Positions 10,072 through 19,191 of a stretch of 64,000 nt of DNA are shown piece by piece. The DNA is from Nocardiopsis terrae (lineage in GTDB: Bacteria > Actinomycetota > Actinomycetes > Streptosporangiales > Streptosporangiaceae), in contig NZ_BMXJ01000007.1 of assembly GCF_014651695.1 (NCBI RefSeq), positions 202,509 through 266,508 on the forward strand, written 5' to 3'. The notes under the pieces were generated by a model. The model saw only the letters and a program-made list of their open reading frames with translations. It did not search any database and was not told the origin of the DNA. How positions within the stretch are numbered: position 1 is the first letter of the stretch; every line of letters starts with the position of its first letter. The translations under genes were made by a program, and so were the position numbers.

Positions 10072-11121
10072 GGGCTCCCCGGTCGGGGTGGGCTTCGGGT
10101 CCGGCTCGTCGGTCGGGGTGGGCTCGGGCTCCGGCGTCGGTGTGGGCTCCGGTGTCGGCTCCGGGGCGGGCTCGTCGGCCTCGGACCACTCGACGGAGGC
10201 GGCCGCGTCGACGGTGACCTCGCTGTCCTGGGCGGTGATCAGCGTCTGGGTCGCCTTGTGGCTGTCCTCGCCCTTGAACAGACGGCCCTGCTGGACGGTG
10301 GCGGTGGTCTCCAGGGAGAAGGAGGCCTCGCCCGCCTCGGCGTCCTCGGGGACGGCGAAGCCGATCCTGGCGCCGTCGTTGACGGTTTCGCCGACCGGCT
10401 CGCCGGTGGACAGGTCGATCAGCTCGACGCCCTCGGGTGCGTCCAGAGCGATCGGCACCTCGGCGGAGCTGGTGGAGATGTCGAATTCGCCCACCGTGTT
10501 ACCGGCCTGACCGGTGGCGCTGTCCGGGGTCACGCTGAGGGTCGGGGCGGGCTCCTGGGCCATGGCCTCGGCGTTCTCGACCAGGTAGTCGTAGATTCCC
10601 TTGACGTTGCCGCGACCGCGGTTCAGGTCGGCGCCGTTGCTGTAGTGCCAGATGGCGGCCTGGGTGGCGGCGAGCGCCTCAGCGTCGGTGACCCGGGCCG
10701 CGTTGGCGCCGTTGGCGGCCTCAGCCAGGTCCTGGGCGCTCACGTTCGGGTAGCCGTGCTGGAGGATCCAGTGGACCTTTCCGGGCTCGGCGAACTCGCC
10801 CTTGCCCGGGTAGTTGGCCCATTCGTCCTCCTGGTACCAGGAGGAGGAGCGGATGCCCGTCTCGATGTCGATGCAGTAGGTGATGAGTTCGCTGCCGTCC
10901 TCCAGGCGGAGCCTGAAGAGGTTCGTGCCGATCGTGCCGACGTTCATCGTGACGGTTTCGCCGGACTCGTGGTTTCCGACGTACTGCGCGCGAACGGAAC
11001 CCTCGTAGGTTTCCACGGGCTCTGCAGCGGCCGGTGCGGCCAGGCCGAAGGCCAGCAGGGCCGCGGCGGAGAGTGCGAGACCCGTGCGACCCGCGGAGGG
11101 GGTGATGGGGGAGTGCTTCAC
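9898..11121 (-). CDS. Cell-wall-anchored thioester (TQXA) domain protein 1
   Basis: A surface protein of 407 residues. It has a signal peptide ending near APAAA, then a thioester (TED/TQXA) domain. Cys83 in TYCID and Gln154 in ATQAA are the residues that form an internal Cys-Gln thioester in characterised Gram-positive adhesins, able to bond covalently to host or substrate amines. A linker rich in Pro-Thr-Glu repeats follows, then the sortase signal LPVTG, a hydrophobic helix and a basic tail. GTG 11121 is chosen as start, because it aligns with the TTG start of the neighbouring paralogue and has AGGAC 5 bases upstream; a longer frame reaches 11193. Adhesion is inferred from the family. No sortase gene is in the window. 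Confidence 0.85.
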   Translation of the reverse strand: MKHSPITPSAGRTGLALSAAALLAFGLAAPAAAEPVETYEGSVRAQYVGNHESGETVTMNVGTIGTNLFRLRLEDGSELITYCIDIETGIRSSSWYQEDEWANYPGKGEFAEPGKVHWILQHGYPNVSAQDLAEAANGANAARVTDAEALAATQAAIWHYSNGADLNRGRGNVKGIYDYLVENAEAMAQEPAPTLSVTPDSATGQAGNTVGEFDISTSSAEVPIALDAPEGVELIDLSTGEPVGETVNDGARIGFAVPEDAEAGEASFSLETTATVQQGRLFKGEDSHKATQTLITAQDSEVTVDAAASVEWSEADEPAPEPTPEPTPTPEPEPTPTDEPDPKPTPTGEPGDDKPTPPKDDEPTLPVTGGALAGLVAAGVAALGAGGGAIYLSRKRKAAAGDSETDV

Positions 11122-11383
11122 GTCGTGTCCTGTCGTGGTGTGCTGTGCCGCACAGCCCTGGGGGCGTGTGGCAGCGGGCAGGGAGGAGGGCACGCTCGGG
11201 AGGGGCCGGAGCGGCTTCGGATATCGGATGAGTCCGATGGCACAGCAGGAGTGGTTTGTGCCTGACCGATATTACTGATTTGTTCAGTGGCCTCCAAGTC
11301 TGCCCCGGGGGATGTTCCGGTCCCCCGTGTCCTCCCTGCCCGGAGCCGTAGGGAGGGGGCGCGACGGAGCCCGGAAACGACAG

Positions 11384-11634
11384 AGGCCCGCCTCCGTGGA
11401 GTTTCACGGAGGCGGGCCCTGGTACTGCCCGCTGGGCGGGACCGGTCTGGGGGTGATCCCTTAGACGTCGGTCTCGCTGTCGCCTGCGGCGGCCTTGCGC
11501 TTGCGGCTCAGGTAGATGGCGCCGCCGCCTGCGCCCAGGGCGGCCACGCCGGCTGCGACCAGCCCGGCGAGCGCGCCACCGGTCACCGGCAGGGTCGGCT
11601 CGTCGTCCTTGGGCGGGGTCGGCTTGTCATCGCC
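11384..11634. repeat. 251-bp direct repeat, copy 2
   Basis: The second copy of the repeat at 9821-10071, with one difference. It spans the terminator and the anchor-coding 3' end of the second surface-protein gene. Confidence 0.9.
11385..11418 (-). terminator. Terminator of the second surface-protein gene
   Basis: The same 14-bp perfect stem and 6-base loop as at 9822-9855, here 43 bases past the stop at 11461. Confidence 0.75.
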
Positions 11635-12690
11635 CGGCTCGGACGGCTCCTCGGAGGGCTCCTCCGGCTCGGTGGGCTCCTCGCTGGGCTCCTCCGGCTC
11701 GGACGGCTCGTCGGTCGGGGGCGGGGTCTCGCCCGGGCCCTCGGTCCAGGAGGCGGTGGCCGAGGCGGAGGCCGTGGTGCTGCCGCCCTCGGCGGTGATC
11801 AGCGTCTGGGTGGGCTTGTCCGGGTCCTTGCCCTGGAAGAGGCGTCCGGTCTCGACCGTCGAGGTGGTCTCCAGGCTGAAGGAGGCCTGGCCCTCGTCGG
11901 CGTCGGCCGGGACCGAGAAGCCCACGGTGTCGCCGTTGTTGACGGAGTCGACGGGCTCACCGGTCTCGACGTCGACCAGCTCGACGCCCTCGGGCAGGCC
12001 GTCGCCCAGGTCGACGGGGACGTCGGAGGCGTTCGTCTGGATGACGAACTCGCCGACGGTGCCGCCGGCCTCACCGGTGGCCTCGTTCGGGGTGATGCTC
12101 AGGGCGGCCTCGGGCTCCTCGTGCTGATCGAGCTCCACGGCGTTCTCGGTCAGGTAGGCGAAGACCTTCTCGACGCCCTCGCTGTTGCCGTCACCGAGGC
12201 CCATGTCGTTGCTGAAGTGCCAGATGGCGGCCTGGGTGCCCGCCAGGGCGTCCTCGTCGCTCAGGCCCTCGACACCCGCGGCCGCGCCCAGGTCACCGGC
12301 GCTCACGTTCGGGTAGGAGTTCTGCAGGATCCAGTGGACCTTGCCCGGCTGGGCGAACTCGCCCTTGCCCGGGTAGTTGGCCCAGTCGTCCTCCTTGTAC
12401 CAGGCCTTCCACCGGATGTCGGTCCGGAAGTCGATGCAGTACGTGGTGAGGACGGTGTCCTGGTCCTTCAGCTGCAGCTTGAAGAGACTGGTCGGGGCCG
12501 AGGCGCCGTCCATGTGGACCGTCGGGCCTTCTTCGGCGTTGCCGATGTACTGGCCTTCGACGGAACCCTCGTAGGTCTCCACCTCCTCGTCGGCGACCGC
12601 GGGAGCGGCCAGACCGAGGGCGAGGAGCGCCGCGGCGGAGGCGGCGAAGCCAGCGCGTCCGGCGGTACGGGGAAGGGAGAAAGTACTCAA
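11461..12690 (-). CDS. Cell-wall-anchored thioester (TQXA) domain protein 2
   Basis: A 409-residue paralogue of the preceding surface protein. It has a signal peptide (cleavage near PAVA), a thioester domain with Cys85 (TYCID) and Gln153 (GTQAA), a beta-sandwich-like middle, a linker of Glu-Pro-Ser repeats, the LPVTG sortase motif, a membrane helix and a basic tail. The N-terminal domains of the two proteins are only moderately alike, whereas their anchor regions are virtually identical in DNA. Translation appears to start at TTG 12690, in a context homologous to the GTG of protein 1. Covalent adhesion through the thioester is expected from the family. It is one of three related minus-strand genes placed between gatA and gatB. 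Confidence 0.85.
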   Translation of the reverse strand: MSTFSLPRTAGRAGFAASAAALLALGLAAPAVADEEVETYEGSVEGQYIGNAEEGPTVHMDGASAPTSLFKLQLKDQDTVLTTYCIDFRTDIRWKAWYKEDDWANYPGKGEFAQPGKVHWILQNSYPNVSAGDLGAAAGVEGLSDEDALAGTQAAIWHFSNDMGLGDGNSEGVEKVFAYLTENAVELDQHEEPEAALSITPNEATGEAGGTVGEFVIQTNASDVPVDLGDGLPEGVELVDVETGEPVDSVNNGDTVGFSVPADADEGQASFSLETTSTVETGRLFQGKDPDKPTQTLITAEGGSTTASASATASWTEGPGETPPPTDEPSEPEEPSEEPTEPEEPSEEPSEPGDDKPTPPKDDEPTLPVTGGALAGLVAAGVAALGAGGGAIYLSRKRKAAAGDSETDV

Positions 12691-13087
12691 GTCGTATCCC
12701 GGTGTGTTCTAGGGGTAACCGGATGGTTTTCGTTCGCACGGCTGTGCGCAGCCGAGGAACAAGAGCGAGGGCCACAGCACTGCGATTGCGGGGGGTCGGT
12801 ACCGCACGGCGTGTTCTGCGGTCTTCGAGGGGTCACCACGAGGCATTCGGAGCGTCACTGCGCAAACGTGGGTTCGATCGCGCAGGACGGCTCAGGGTGC
12901 CAGGGGAACGGGCTACTCGCTGTGGGTGCCAACGCTGGACTGATACTAGCGATCCCCGTCGGTGCTTCCAACCCGTTTCGTCGAAAAATGCCGCGATCTG
13001 GTCAGAAAAAAATCACTGCACAGATTGACCAAATTGTTCCCTTTTCGCGCGCAACTGAAAGTGCTTCAACGCGTCCTTCGGGAGCGA
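12691..13087. other. Gene-free stretch between surface-protein genes 2 and 3
   Basis: About 400 bases with no convincing gene. The end next to 12690 should hold the promoter of surface-protein gene 2 on the minus strand (a TAGAAC hexamer lies about 17 bases upstream of its TTG). The part at 12980-13050 is unusually AT-rich for this chromosome. No clear terminator for gene 3 is visible. Confidence 0.5.
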
Positions 13088-14260
13088 TCAGTCGCGCCGT
13101 TTGCGGCCCAAAACCAGGATGAGCAGGCCGGATACCACCAACGCTCCGGCGATGACCAACAGGCCGGACAGCCAGGTGCCGGTGAAAGCCAGACCACCTT
13201 CGGAGTTGTTGTGGTCATCCGTTTCCGGGGTGGTTACCTCCTCCTCCACCGTGGGTTCGGGCGAGCTCTGTCCGCGCGCCTCGGGCACCTCGGGTTCGGC
13301 CGTCTCCGGCTCGGTCGCCTCGGGGGCCTCGACGGCCTCCTCTCGGCGCCAGGTGAACGTCGCGGTGGTCGAGCTCGTCGCCGAACCGGCCTCCGCGGTG
13401 ATCAGCGGCTGCGTCCGCACGCCCTCCCTGCCGGTGAACAGGCGCCCCTCCTCCAGGGGAACCCGGTCGCCGCGCACGTGCAGGGTGGCCACGCCGGCCG
13501 GGACCGACGGATCCACGTCCAGGAAGACCTGGTCCCCGTCGAACGCCTCGGAGACCTCCCGGCCCTCCTCGTCGACCAGCCATGACGCCGGAGCCCCGTT
13601 CACCGACAGCCGCATGGGGGCCTCGCTCGGGGTGGAGACCGTCAGCGGTCCCAGCGGCTCCTCGGGGGCGACCGCCTCGACCTGTGCCGGGGAAACCTCC
13701 AGGGAACGGGCGGTCGCGTCGCCCTCGGCGTCGGCGCTGCCCTCGACCAGGCGCCCGTAGAGGGCGAGAACGTCCTCGTTGTTGTTGTCCGGGTCCAGCT
13801 CCACCCCCTCCAACACGTTCCACAGGGCGGCCTGGGTCGCCGCGATGGCGTGCGCCTCCTCCAGGTCCGCCGCGTCGAAGGCCGTTGCCAGGTCCGCCAG
13901 GTCCAGGTTGGGGTAGGAGTTGGTCACGATCCAGTTGGCCCTGTCCGCGGGCGCCGCGGTACTGCCGGCCCGGGTCCACTCCGGGCGGTCGGCCCACGCC
14001 GACTCCACGTAGGCGGTGCGCGGGCGCAGTTCCTCGTCGACGTCCAGCGCGTAGGCCCGTACCGAGTCCTCGTCGGCCACGCGCAGGCTGAACAGCGCCG
14101 TGTCGGTCTCGTCCCCGTCGGAGAGCACGAGGGAGGAGCCCGCGACCGGATCGCGGTCCACTCGGGAGAAGTCGTCGGCCGCGGCTGGCGCTGAGGCCAG
14201 TGAGCCGATCAGTGCGGAGGCTGTGAGCAGCGCGACGCACCGACGTAGTATGCCGGACAT
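13088..14260 (-). CDS. Degenerate thioester-domain surface protein 3 (Cys lost)
   Basis: A 390-residue third paralogue with a signal peptide (cleavage near APAAA), a TQXA-like domain, an acidic Glu/Pro/Thr linker, an LAFTG sortase-type motif followed by a hydrophobic helix and an RKRRD tail. Gln143 (ATQAA) is kept, but the position of the thioester cysteine is alanine (Ala71 in YALD, codon GCG), so no Cys-Gln thioester can form. The anchor is LAFTG, matching the LAXTG type cut by class E sortases rather than the LPVTG of the other two. Start ATG 14260 has AGGAG 9-10 bases upstream; the open frame extends to 14335 without better support. Function could be structural or non-covalent binding. 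Confidence 0.8.
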   Translation of the reverse strand: MSGILRRCVALLTASALIGSLASAPAAADDFSRVDRDPVAGSSLVLSDGDETDTALFSLRVADEDSVRAYALDVDEELRPRTAYVESAWADRPEWTRAGSTAAPADRANWIVTNSYPNLDLADLATAFDAADLEEAHAIAATQAALWNVLEGVELDPDNNNEDVLALYGRLVEGSADAEGDATARSLEVSPAQVEAVAPEEPLGPLTVSTPSEAPMRLSVNGAPASWLVDEEGREVSEAFDGDQVFLDVDPSVPAGVATLHVRGDRVPLEEGRLFTGREGVRTQPLITAEAGSATSSTTATFTWRREEAVEAPEATEPETAEPEVPEARGQSSPEPTVEEEVTTPETDDHNNSEGGLAFTGTWLSGLLVIAGALVVSGLLILVLGRKRRD

Positions 14261-14507
14261 GCTCGGGCGCTCCTGTACGAAGGATGGAAGAGGCGGACAG
14301 CCCCTACAGGCGAAATCGTGTTCCTGGGCAATCAAGACTAACGGTCCGGCACTTCCTGCGCCGGTAGAACACCTCTACAGCGGCCCAATCGTGCACTGGC
14401 CGTAACATCCGTCAGGTGCGCCACACCCGGGAACGGGGCTGGCGGGCCTCTCAGCCTCGGTAGGCTGACCTGGAAGGTATGTCCTCTACGGAAACGGGTT
14501 TGCGGCG

Positions 14508-16055
14508 ATGGCCCACGCGGTAACTCCTAGCCCTGCCAAGACCGGTGGCGGCCCCACCCCGGTGGCCTATGAGCAGGCGCTGACCAGGTACGAACCCGTG
14601 CTCGGGCTGGAGACCCACATCGAGCTGGGTACCGCCTCCAAGATGTTCTGCCCCTGCCCCACGGCGTTCGGTGCCGAGCCCAACACCCAGGTGTGCCCGG
14701 TCTGCCTCGCCTTCCCGGGGTCCCTCCCGGTGGTGAACGAGAAGGCCGTGGAGGGCGCGATCCGGCTCGGCCTGGCGCTCAACTGCTCCATCGCCCCCTG
14801 GGGGCGTTTCGCCCGGAAGAACTACTTCTATCCGGACATGCCGAAGAACTACCAGATCTCGCAGTACGACGAGCCGATCTGCGTCGACGGCTACCTCGAC
14901 GTCACCGTCGACACCCCCGACGGCCCCCGCGAGTTCCGCGTGCAGATCGAGCGCGTCCACATGGAGGAGGACACCGGCAAGTCCTCTCACGTCGGCGGCT
15001 CCACCGGCCGTATCCACGGCGCCAGCCACTCCAACGTCGACTACAACCGCGCGGGCATCCCGCTGCTGGAGATCGTCACCAAGCCGATCACCGGTACCGA
15101 CGACCTCGCGCCCCTGGTCGCCCGCGCCTACGCGGCCGAGCTGCGCGACCTGGTCCGCTCGCTCGGTATCTCCGACGTGCGCATGGAGGAGGGCTCCATG
15201 CGCTGCGACGTCAACGTCTCGATCAACGAGCGCGGCGCCGACGAGTGGGGCACCCGCAGCGAGACCAAGAACGTCAACTCCCTGCGCTCCGTCGAGCGCG
15301 CCGTGCGCTCGGAGATCGAGCGCCAGGCCGGTATCCTCGACGCCGGGGAGCGGGTCGTGCAGGAGACCCGCCACTTCCAGGAGAACCTCGGCCGCAGCAC
15401 CTCCGGCCGCTCCAAGGAAGAGGCCCAGGACTACCGCTACTTCCCGGACCCCGACCTCGTCCCGGTCGCTCCGTCCGAGGAGTGGATCGAGGAGCTGCGC
15501 GCCACCCTGCCCGAACTGCCCGCCGCCCAGCGCGCCCGGGTCAAGGCCGAGTGGAACCTCTCCGACACCGAGCTGCGCGACCTGGTCAACGCCGACGCCA
15601 TCGGCCTGGTCGAGGCGACCGTCGTCGAGGGCGCGCCCTCGGCCGAGGCCCGCAAGCTGTGGCTGAACGAGCTGTCCCGCCGCGCCACCGAGCAGGAGGT
15701 CGAGCTGACCTCCCTGCCCATCACCCCCGCCCAGGTCGCCCGGGTCATCGCCCTGGTCGCCGAGGGCACGCTCACCAACAAGCTGGCCCGCCAGGTGGTC
15801 GAGGGCGTCCTCGCCGGCGAGGGTGAGCCCGACGCCGTCGTGGAGTCCCGCGGCCTGAAGGTCGTCAGCGACGACGGTGCCCTCGGTGCCGCCGTCGACG
15901 AGGCCATCGCCAACAACCCCGACGCCGCGGACAAGGTGCGGGGCGGCAAGGTGGCCGCGGCCGGGGCCCTGGTCGGCGCCGTCATGAAGGCCACCCGCGG
16001 GCAGGCCGACGCCGGCCGCGCCCGGGAACTCATCCTGGAGAAGCTTTCGGGCTAG
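14508..16055 (+). CDS. gatB: Glu-tRNA(Gln)/Asp-tRNA(Asn) amidotransferase subunit B
   Basis: GatB (515 residues) is the kinase/transamidase subunit. It phosphorylates the glutamate on mischarged Glu-tRNA(Gln) and replaces the phosphate with ammonia delivered from GatA. The N-terminal catalytic cradle is recognised by [15 protein letters not shown] and the zinc-ligand cysteines in CPCP and CPVC. The tRNA-binding helical and YqeY-like C-terminal domains are present. ATG 14508 is used, with a weak ribosome site. It lies 4.9 kb from gatA, divergent from the third surface-protein gene, so it needs its own promoter in 14261-14507. With GltX, tRNA-Gln and tRNA-Glu elsewhere in the window it completes the indirect Gln-tRNA route. 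Confidence 0.97.
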   Translation: MAHAVTPSPAKTGGGPTPVAYEQALTRYEPVLGLETHIELGTASKMFCPCPTAFGAEPNTQVCPVCLAFPGSLPVVNEKAVEGAIRLGLALNCSIAPWGRFARKNYFYPDMPKNYQISQYDEPICVDGYLDVTVDTPDGPREFRVQIERVHMEEDTGKSSHVGGSTGRIHGASHSNVDYNRAGIPLLEIVTKPITGTDDLAPLVARAYAAELRDLVRSLGISDVRMEEGSMRCDVNVSINERGADEWGTRSETKNVNSLRSVERAVRSEIERQAGILDAGERVVQETRHFQENLGRSTSGRSKEEAQDYRYFPDPDLVPVAPSEEWIEELRATLPELPAAQRARVKAEWNLSDTELRDLVNADAIGLVEATVVEGAPSAEARKLWLNELSRRATEQEVELTSLPITPAQVARVIALVAEGTLTNKLARQVVEGVLAGEGEPDAVVESRGLKVVSDDGALGAAVDEAIANNPDAADKVRGGKVAAAGALVGAVMKATRGQADAGRARELILEKLSG

Positions 16056-16079
16056 CGCACCGGAAGCGCCTCCGGTGCG
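16056..16079 (+). terminator. Terminator after gatB
   Basis: A 9-bp perfect stem (16056-16064 with 16071-16079) starts right after the gatB stop. An alternative stem pairs 16062-16070 with 16086-16094. Confidence 0.6.
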
Positions 16080-16412
16080 AGCCGGGGGCGCTTCCCTCGT
16101 GGCGTTTCCATGCCTGAACGCATGATGATCACTCGGAGTGACGGTTCTGTCGTCATCTCTCATCCAGTCCTCAATCGCTGTGTGACCTTGGTTGCGTAGG
16201 GTGTCCACGCACGGGGGGTGGGCGGTCCGGGCAGAATCCGCCTGCTGCCGTTCGTCCCGGTCCCGCGAGAATCCTGGGCGGCAACCCGCGGTGCGGCACG
16301 GCGCCGCGTCCTGATTCGAGTGATCACGAGGTGGGTGCTCCATGTTCGAGCAGAGAGCGCGACGGCGGCCGAGGGCCGCACGGTTCGCGACGCACCCGCT
16401 GGGAGGCCAGTG
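16080..16412. other. Gene-free stretch upstream of PAS-GGDEF-EAL gene
   Basis: No gene is supported here. An inverted repeat TGACG-N7-CGTCA lies at 16139-16155 and could be an operator. The open frame of the downstream gene extends back to 16218, but without a ribosome site. Confidence 0.4.
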
Positions 16413-19118
16413 ATGGGTATGAGGGCACGTCGCTTGTGGCTGTTCGGATTGGGCGCGTTTTTCCTGGTCTACCTTCTGGGAACCCTGGTCCGGGTGGGCG
16501 AGTCCACGTTGGCCGCCGCCATGGGGCAGTGGCCCACCGCAGTGGTCGCCGGAGCCGCGGGGGGATCCCTGCTGTACGCCTCACGGCGCTGGGCGCGGAC
16601 CGGCGCGGACCGGGCCGCCCACGTGGACGGTGCGGACGGAGCCGCGGCGCTGCGGTTCCTCGGACTGGCCGCGCTGGCCTGGTGCGCGGGTGGTCTCACT
16701 CACGCGGTGACCCGGTCGTTCAGCGGATCCTCGGTCCTATCCCTCACACTGGGTGACCTTTTCGCGCTGGCGGCCCTGCCACTCTTCGTGATCGGCTTCA
16801 CCCGGTTCGCCCCCTGGCCAGGGGGCCTGCGCACCGCCGTACGGCACATCACCGACAGCTACGTGTGCGCCGCCGCGGTCTTCTCGGTGGTGTGGGTGCT
16901 GCTGTTCTCCCCGTTCTACCGCGAGCTGGGCGAGGGGGCCGGCTTCCTCGGCTTCGCCCTGGTCTACCCGGTCGCCGACATCGTGGTGCTGTGCCTGCTC
17001 ATACCGCTGGTCTTCATGTCCCCGCACAGCACCCGACGCGCGGTGCTCGTCGCGATCGGCGCGCTCGTCGTCATCGCCGGATCGGACATGCTCGGTGCGG
17101 TGACCCGCCTGACCGGGCCGCCGGTGGCGGGCGGTCTCGAACAGCCCGTGCGTTTCCTCGGCTTCGGCCTGCTGGGCGCGCTGCCCTGGCTGGTGGAGCA
17201 CCGGCCGGGTGCCGCACCGCGCCGGATCACCGGCCGCGGGCTGTACCGGTTCGCTCCGGAGATCGCCGCGGTGGGTGCGGTCTTCGCGGCCACGCTGGTG
17301 CTCACGGTCTCGGCCCTGAGGCTGCCCGACGTCGCCCCGGTGCTGCCGCTGGCCGCCGGCACCGCGGTACTGGTCCTGCTGCTGCGCGTGATCGGGTTGC
17401 TGGAGGAGAACTCCACGCTCGCCCGCATGGTGCGCAACCGTGAGGGCCACTTCAACGAGCTCGCCCGCAACAGCGGCGACGTCATCCTGGTACTGGACCG
17501 CGACGGCGGCGTCCACTACATGAGCCCGGGCACGGCGGAAGCGTTCGGTTACCGGCTGGAGGACGTCCTCGCGGCTCCGGTCACCACCCTCATCCACCCC
17601 GAGGACCTGGGGCGGACCAAGGCCGTCACGGACCTGTTCACCGAACGCGCCAGCCAGGGGGTGCACCTGCGGTTGCGGGTGCGCGCCGCGGACGGGACCT
17701 GGCGGCACACCTCCTCCACGATCTCCCTGTACGAGCAGCCGGGCGAGCCCGACCGGCTGCTGGTCACGACCAGCGACATCAGCGCCCAGGTCGCCCTGCA
17801 GGACCAGGTGCAGCACCTGACCTTCCACGACGGGGTGACCGGGCTGCCCAACCGGGCCTATCTGGAGGAACGGGCCAGTGACGTGCTCGCGCACCGCGCG
17901 ATCAGCGAGGAGCCCTCGGGGGACGTGGCGGTGATCTTCCTGGACCTGGACGGGTTCACGGCGGTCAACGACTCCGCCGGCCACGTGCGCGGTGACCACA
18001 TGTTGGGCCAGGCCGCCCGGCGCCTGCGCGGCGAGCTGGGCACCAACGCGACCCTGGCGCGCTGGGGCGGGGACGAGTTCGCGGTACTGGTCGAGGACGT
18101 GCCCAGGGCCCAGCAGGTGGTGGACCTGGCTGAGCGGCTGGGCCGGGTGATCGCCTCCGAACCCTTCCAGGTGGCCGACCGGGACATCGTGCTGACCGCC
18201 AGCATCGGTGTGGCCTTCGCCGAACCCGCAACGGACAGCGGTGAACTCCTGCGCAACGCCGACGTGGCGATGACCAGGGCCAAGGAGCGCGGGGTCGGGA
18301 ACGTGGAGGTCTACGCCGCGCACATGCACGACATGGTCGTGTCGCGGCTCGAACTCCAGATCCGGCTGCGTGAGGCGCTGGCGGGCGGCGAGTTCTACCT
18401 GGAGTACCAGCCGATCGTGGACCTGGGGACGTCCCAGGTGCGGGCGGTGGAGGCGCTGGTGCGCTGGGACCGCGACGGTGAGACGGTGGGCCCGGACGAG
18501 TTCCTGGGCGCCGCCGAGGAGTCGGGCCTGATCGTGCCGCTGGGGGAGTGGATCCTCCGGGAGGCCTGCGAGAAGGTCGCCGTGTGGCGGGTCTCGGACT
18601 GGGACATCGGCCTGTCGGTGAACCTGTCCGTCAAGCAGGTGCTGTCGTCGCGGTTCGTGGAGACGGTCGAGGGCGTGCTCGGCGAGTCCGGCCTGGCCGC
18701 GGGCGCGCTGACCCTGGAGGTCGACGAGGAGCTCCTCCTCGACGCCGAGGAGGACTCGGTGGAGCGCCTGGGCGAGCTGCGTGAACTGGGCGTGCGGTTG
18801 GCCATCGACGACTACGGCATGGGGTACGCCTCCCTGGCGCACCTGCGCGAGCTGAGCGTGGACGCCATCAAGATCGATCCGTCGTTCATCGCGGACCTGG
18901 GTCGTGATGACACGGTCACGCTGCTCACGCACACGATCATCCAGCTCGGCCGCGACCTGGGCGTCCAGGTGGTCGCCGAGGGCATCGAGCGCCCCGAGCA
19001 GCTGGAGCAGCTCCGGGTGATGGGCTGCGACCACGGCCAGGGCTTCCTGGTCGCCCGCCCCATGCCCGCGAGCGGTGTGGAGTCCCTCGTCGGCGGCGAG
19101 GCCGGGGCGAATCTTTAG
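16413..19118 (+). CDS. Membrane PAS-GGDEF-EAL protein (c-di-GMP turnover)
   Basis: A 901-residue c-di-GMP signalling protein. The first 330 residues contain about nine hydrophobic segments forming a membrane sensor. A PAS domain follows (from about residue 344, with a PAC-like end), then a GGDEF domain with intact GGDEF at about residue 552 and an EAL domain with EAL at about residue 680. In the EAL part the metal- and catalysis-linked motifs are kept (VNLS, DDYG, KID, AEGIE, GQGF), so both activities are possible. The start is ATG 16413, with GGAGG 6 bases upstream. It stands alone, 74 bases before the Rpn-like gene. Sensor input is unknown. Confidence 0.9.
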   Translation: MGMRARRLWLFGLGAFFLVYLLGTLVRVGESTLAAAMGQWPTAVVAGAAGGSLLYASRRWARTGADRAAHVDGADGAAALRFLGLAALAWCAGGLTHAVTRSFSGSSVLSLTLGDLFALAALPLFVIGFTRFAPWPGGLRTAVRHITDSYVCAAAVFSVVWVLLFSPFYRELGEGAGFLGFALVYPVADIVVLCLLIPLVFMSPHSTRRAVLVAIGALVVIAGSDMLGAVTRLTGPPVAGGLEQPVRFLGFGLLGALPWLVEHRPGAAPRRITGRGLYRFAPEIAAVGAVFAATLVLTVSALRLPDVAPVLPLAAGTAVLVLLLRVIGLLEENSTLARMVRNREGHFNELARNSGDVILVLDRDGGVHYMSPGTAEAFGYRLEDVLAAPVTTLIHPEDLGRTKAVTDLFTERASQGVHLRLRVRAADGTWRHTSSTISLYEQPGEPDRLLVTTSDISAQVALQDQVQHLTFHDGVTGLPNRAYLEERASDVLAHRAISEEPSGDVAVIFLDLDGFTAVNDSAGHVRGDHMLGQAARRLRGELGTNATLARWGGDEFAVLVEDVPRAQQVVDLAERLGRVIASEPFQVADRDIVLTASIGVAFAEPATDSGELLRNADVAMTRAKERGVGNVEVYAAHMHDMVVSRLELQIRLREALAGGEFYLEYQPIVDLGTSQVRAVEALVRWDRDGETVGPDEFLGAAEESGLIVPLGEWILREACEKVAVWRVSDWDIGLSVNLSVKQVLSSRFVETVEGVLGESGLAAGALTLEVDEELLLDAEEDSVERLGELRELGVRLAIDDYGMGYASLAHLRELSVDAIKIDPSFIADLGRDDTVTLLTHTIIQLGRDLGVQVVAEGIERPEQLEQLRVMGCDHGQGFLVARPMPASGVESLVGGEAGANL

Positions 19119-19191
19119 GGCGATCCGGGACCAATGCGGATACAGCGGCGTTCACCTGCGGAAATGATGGTGCGTTCGCTAACTTTCCGGT

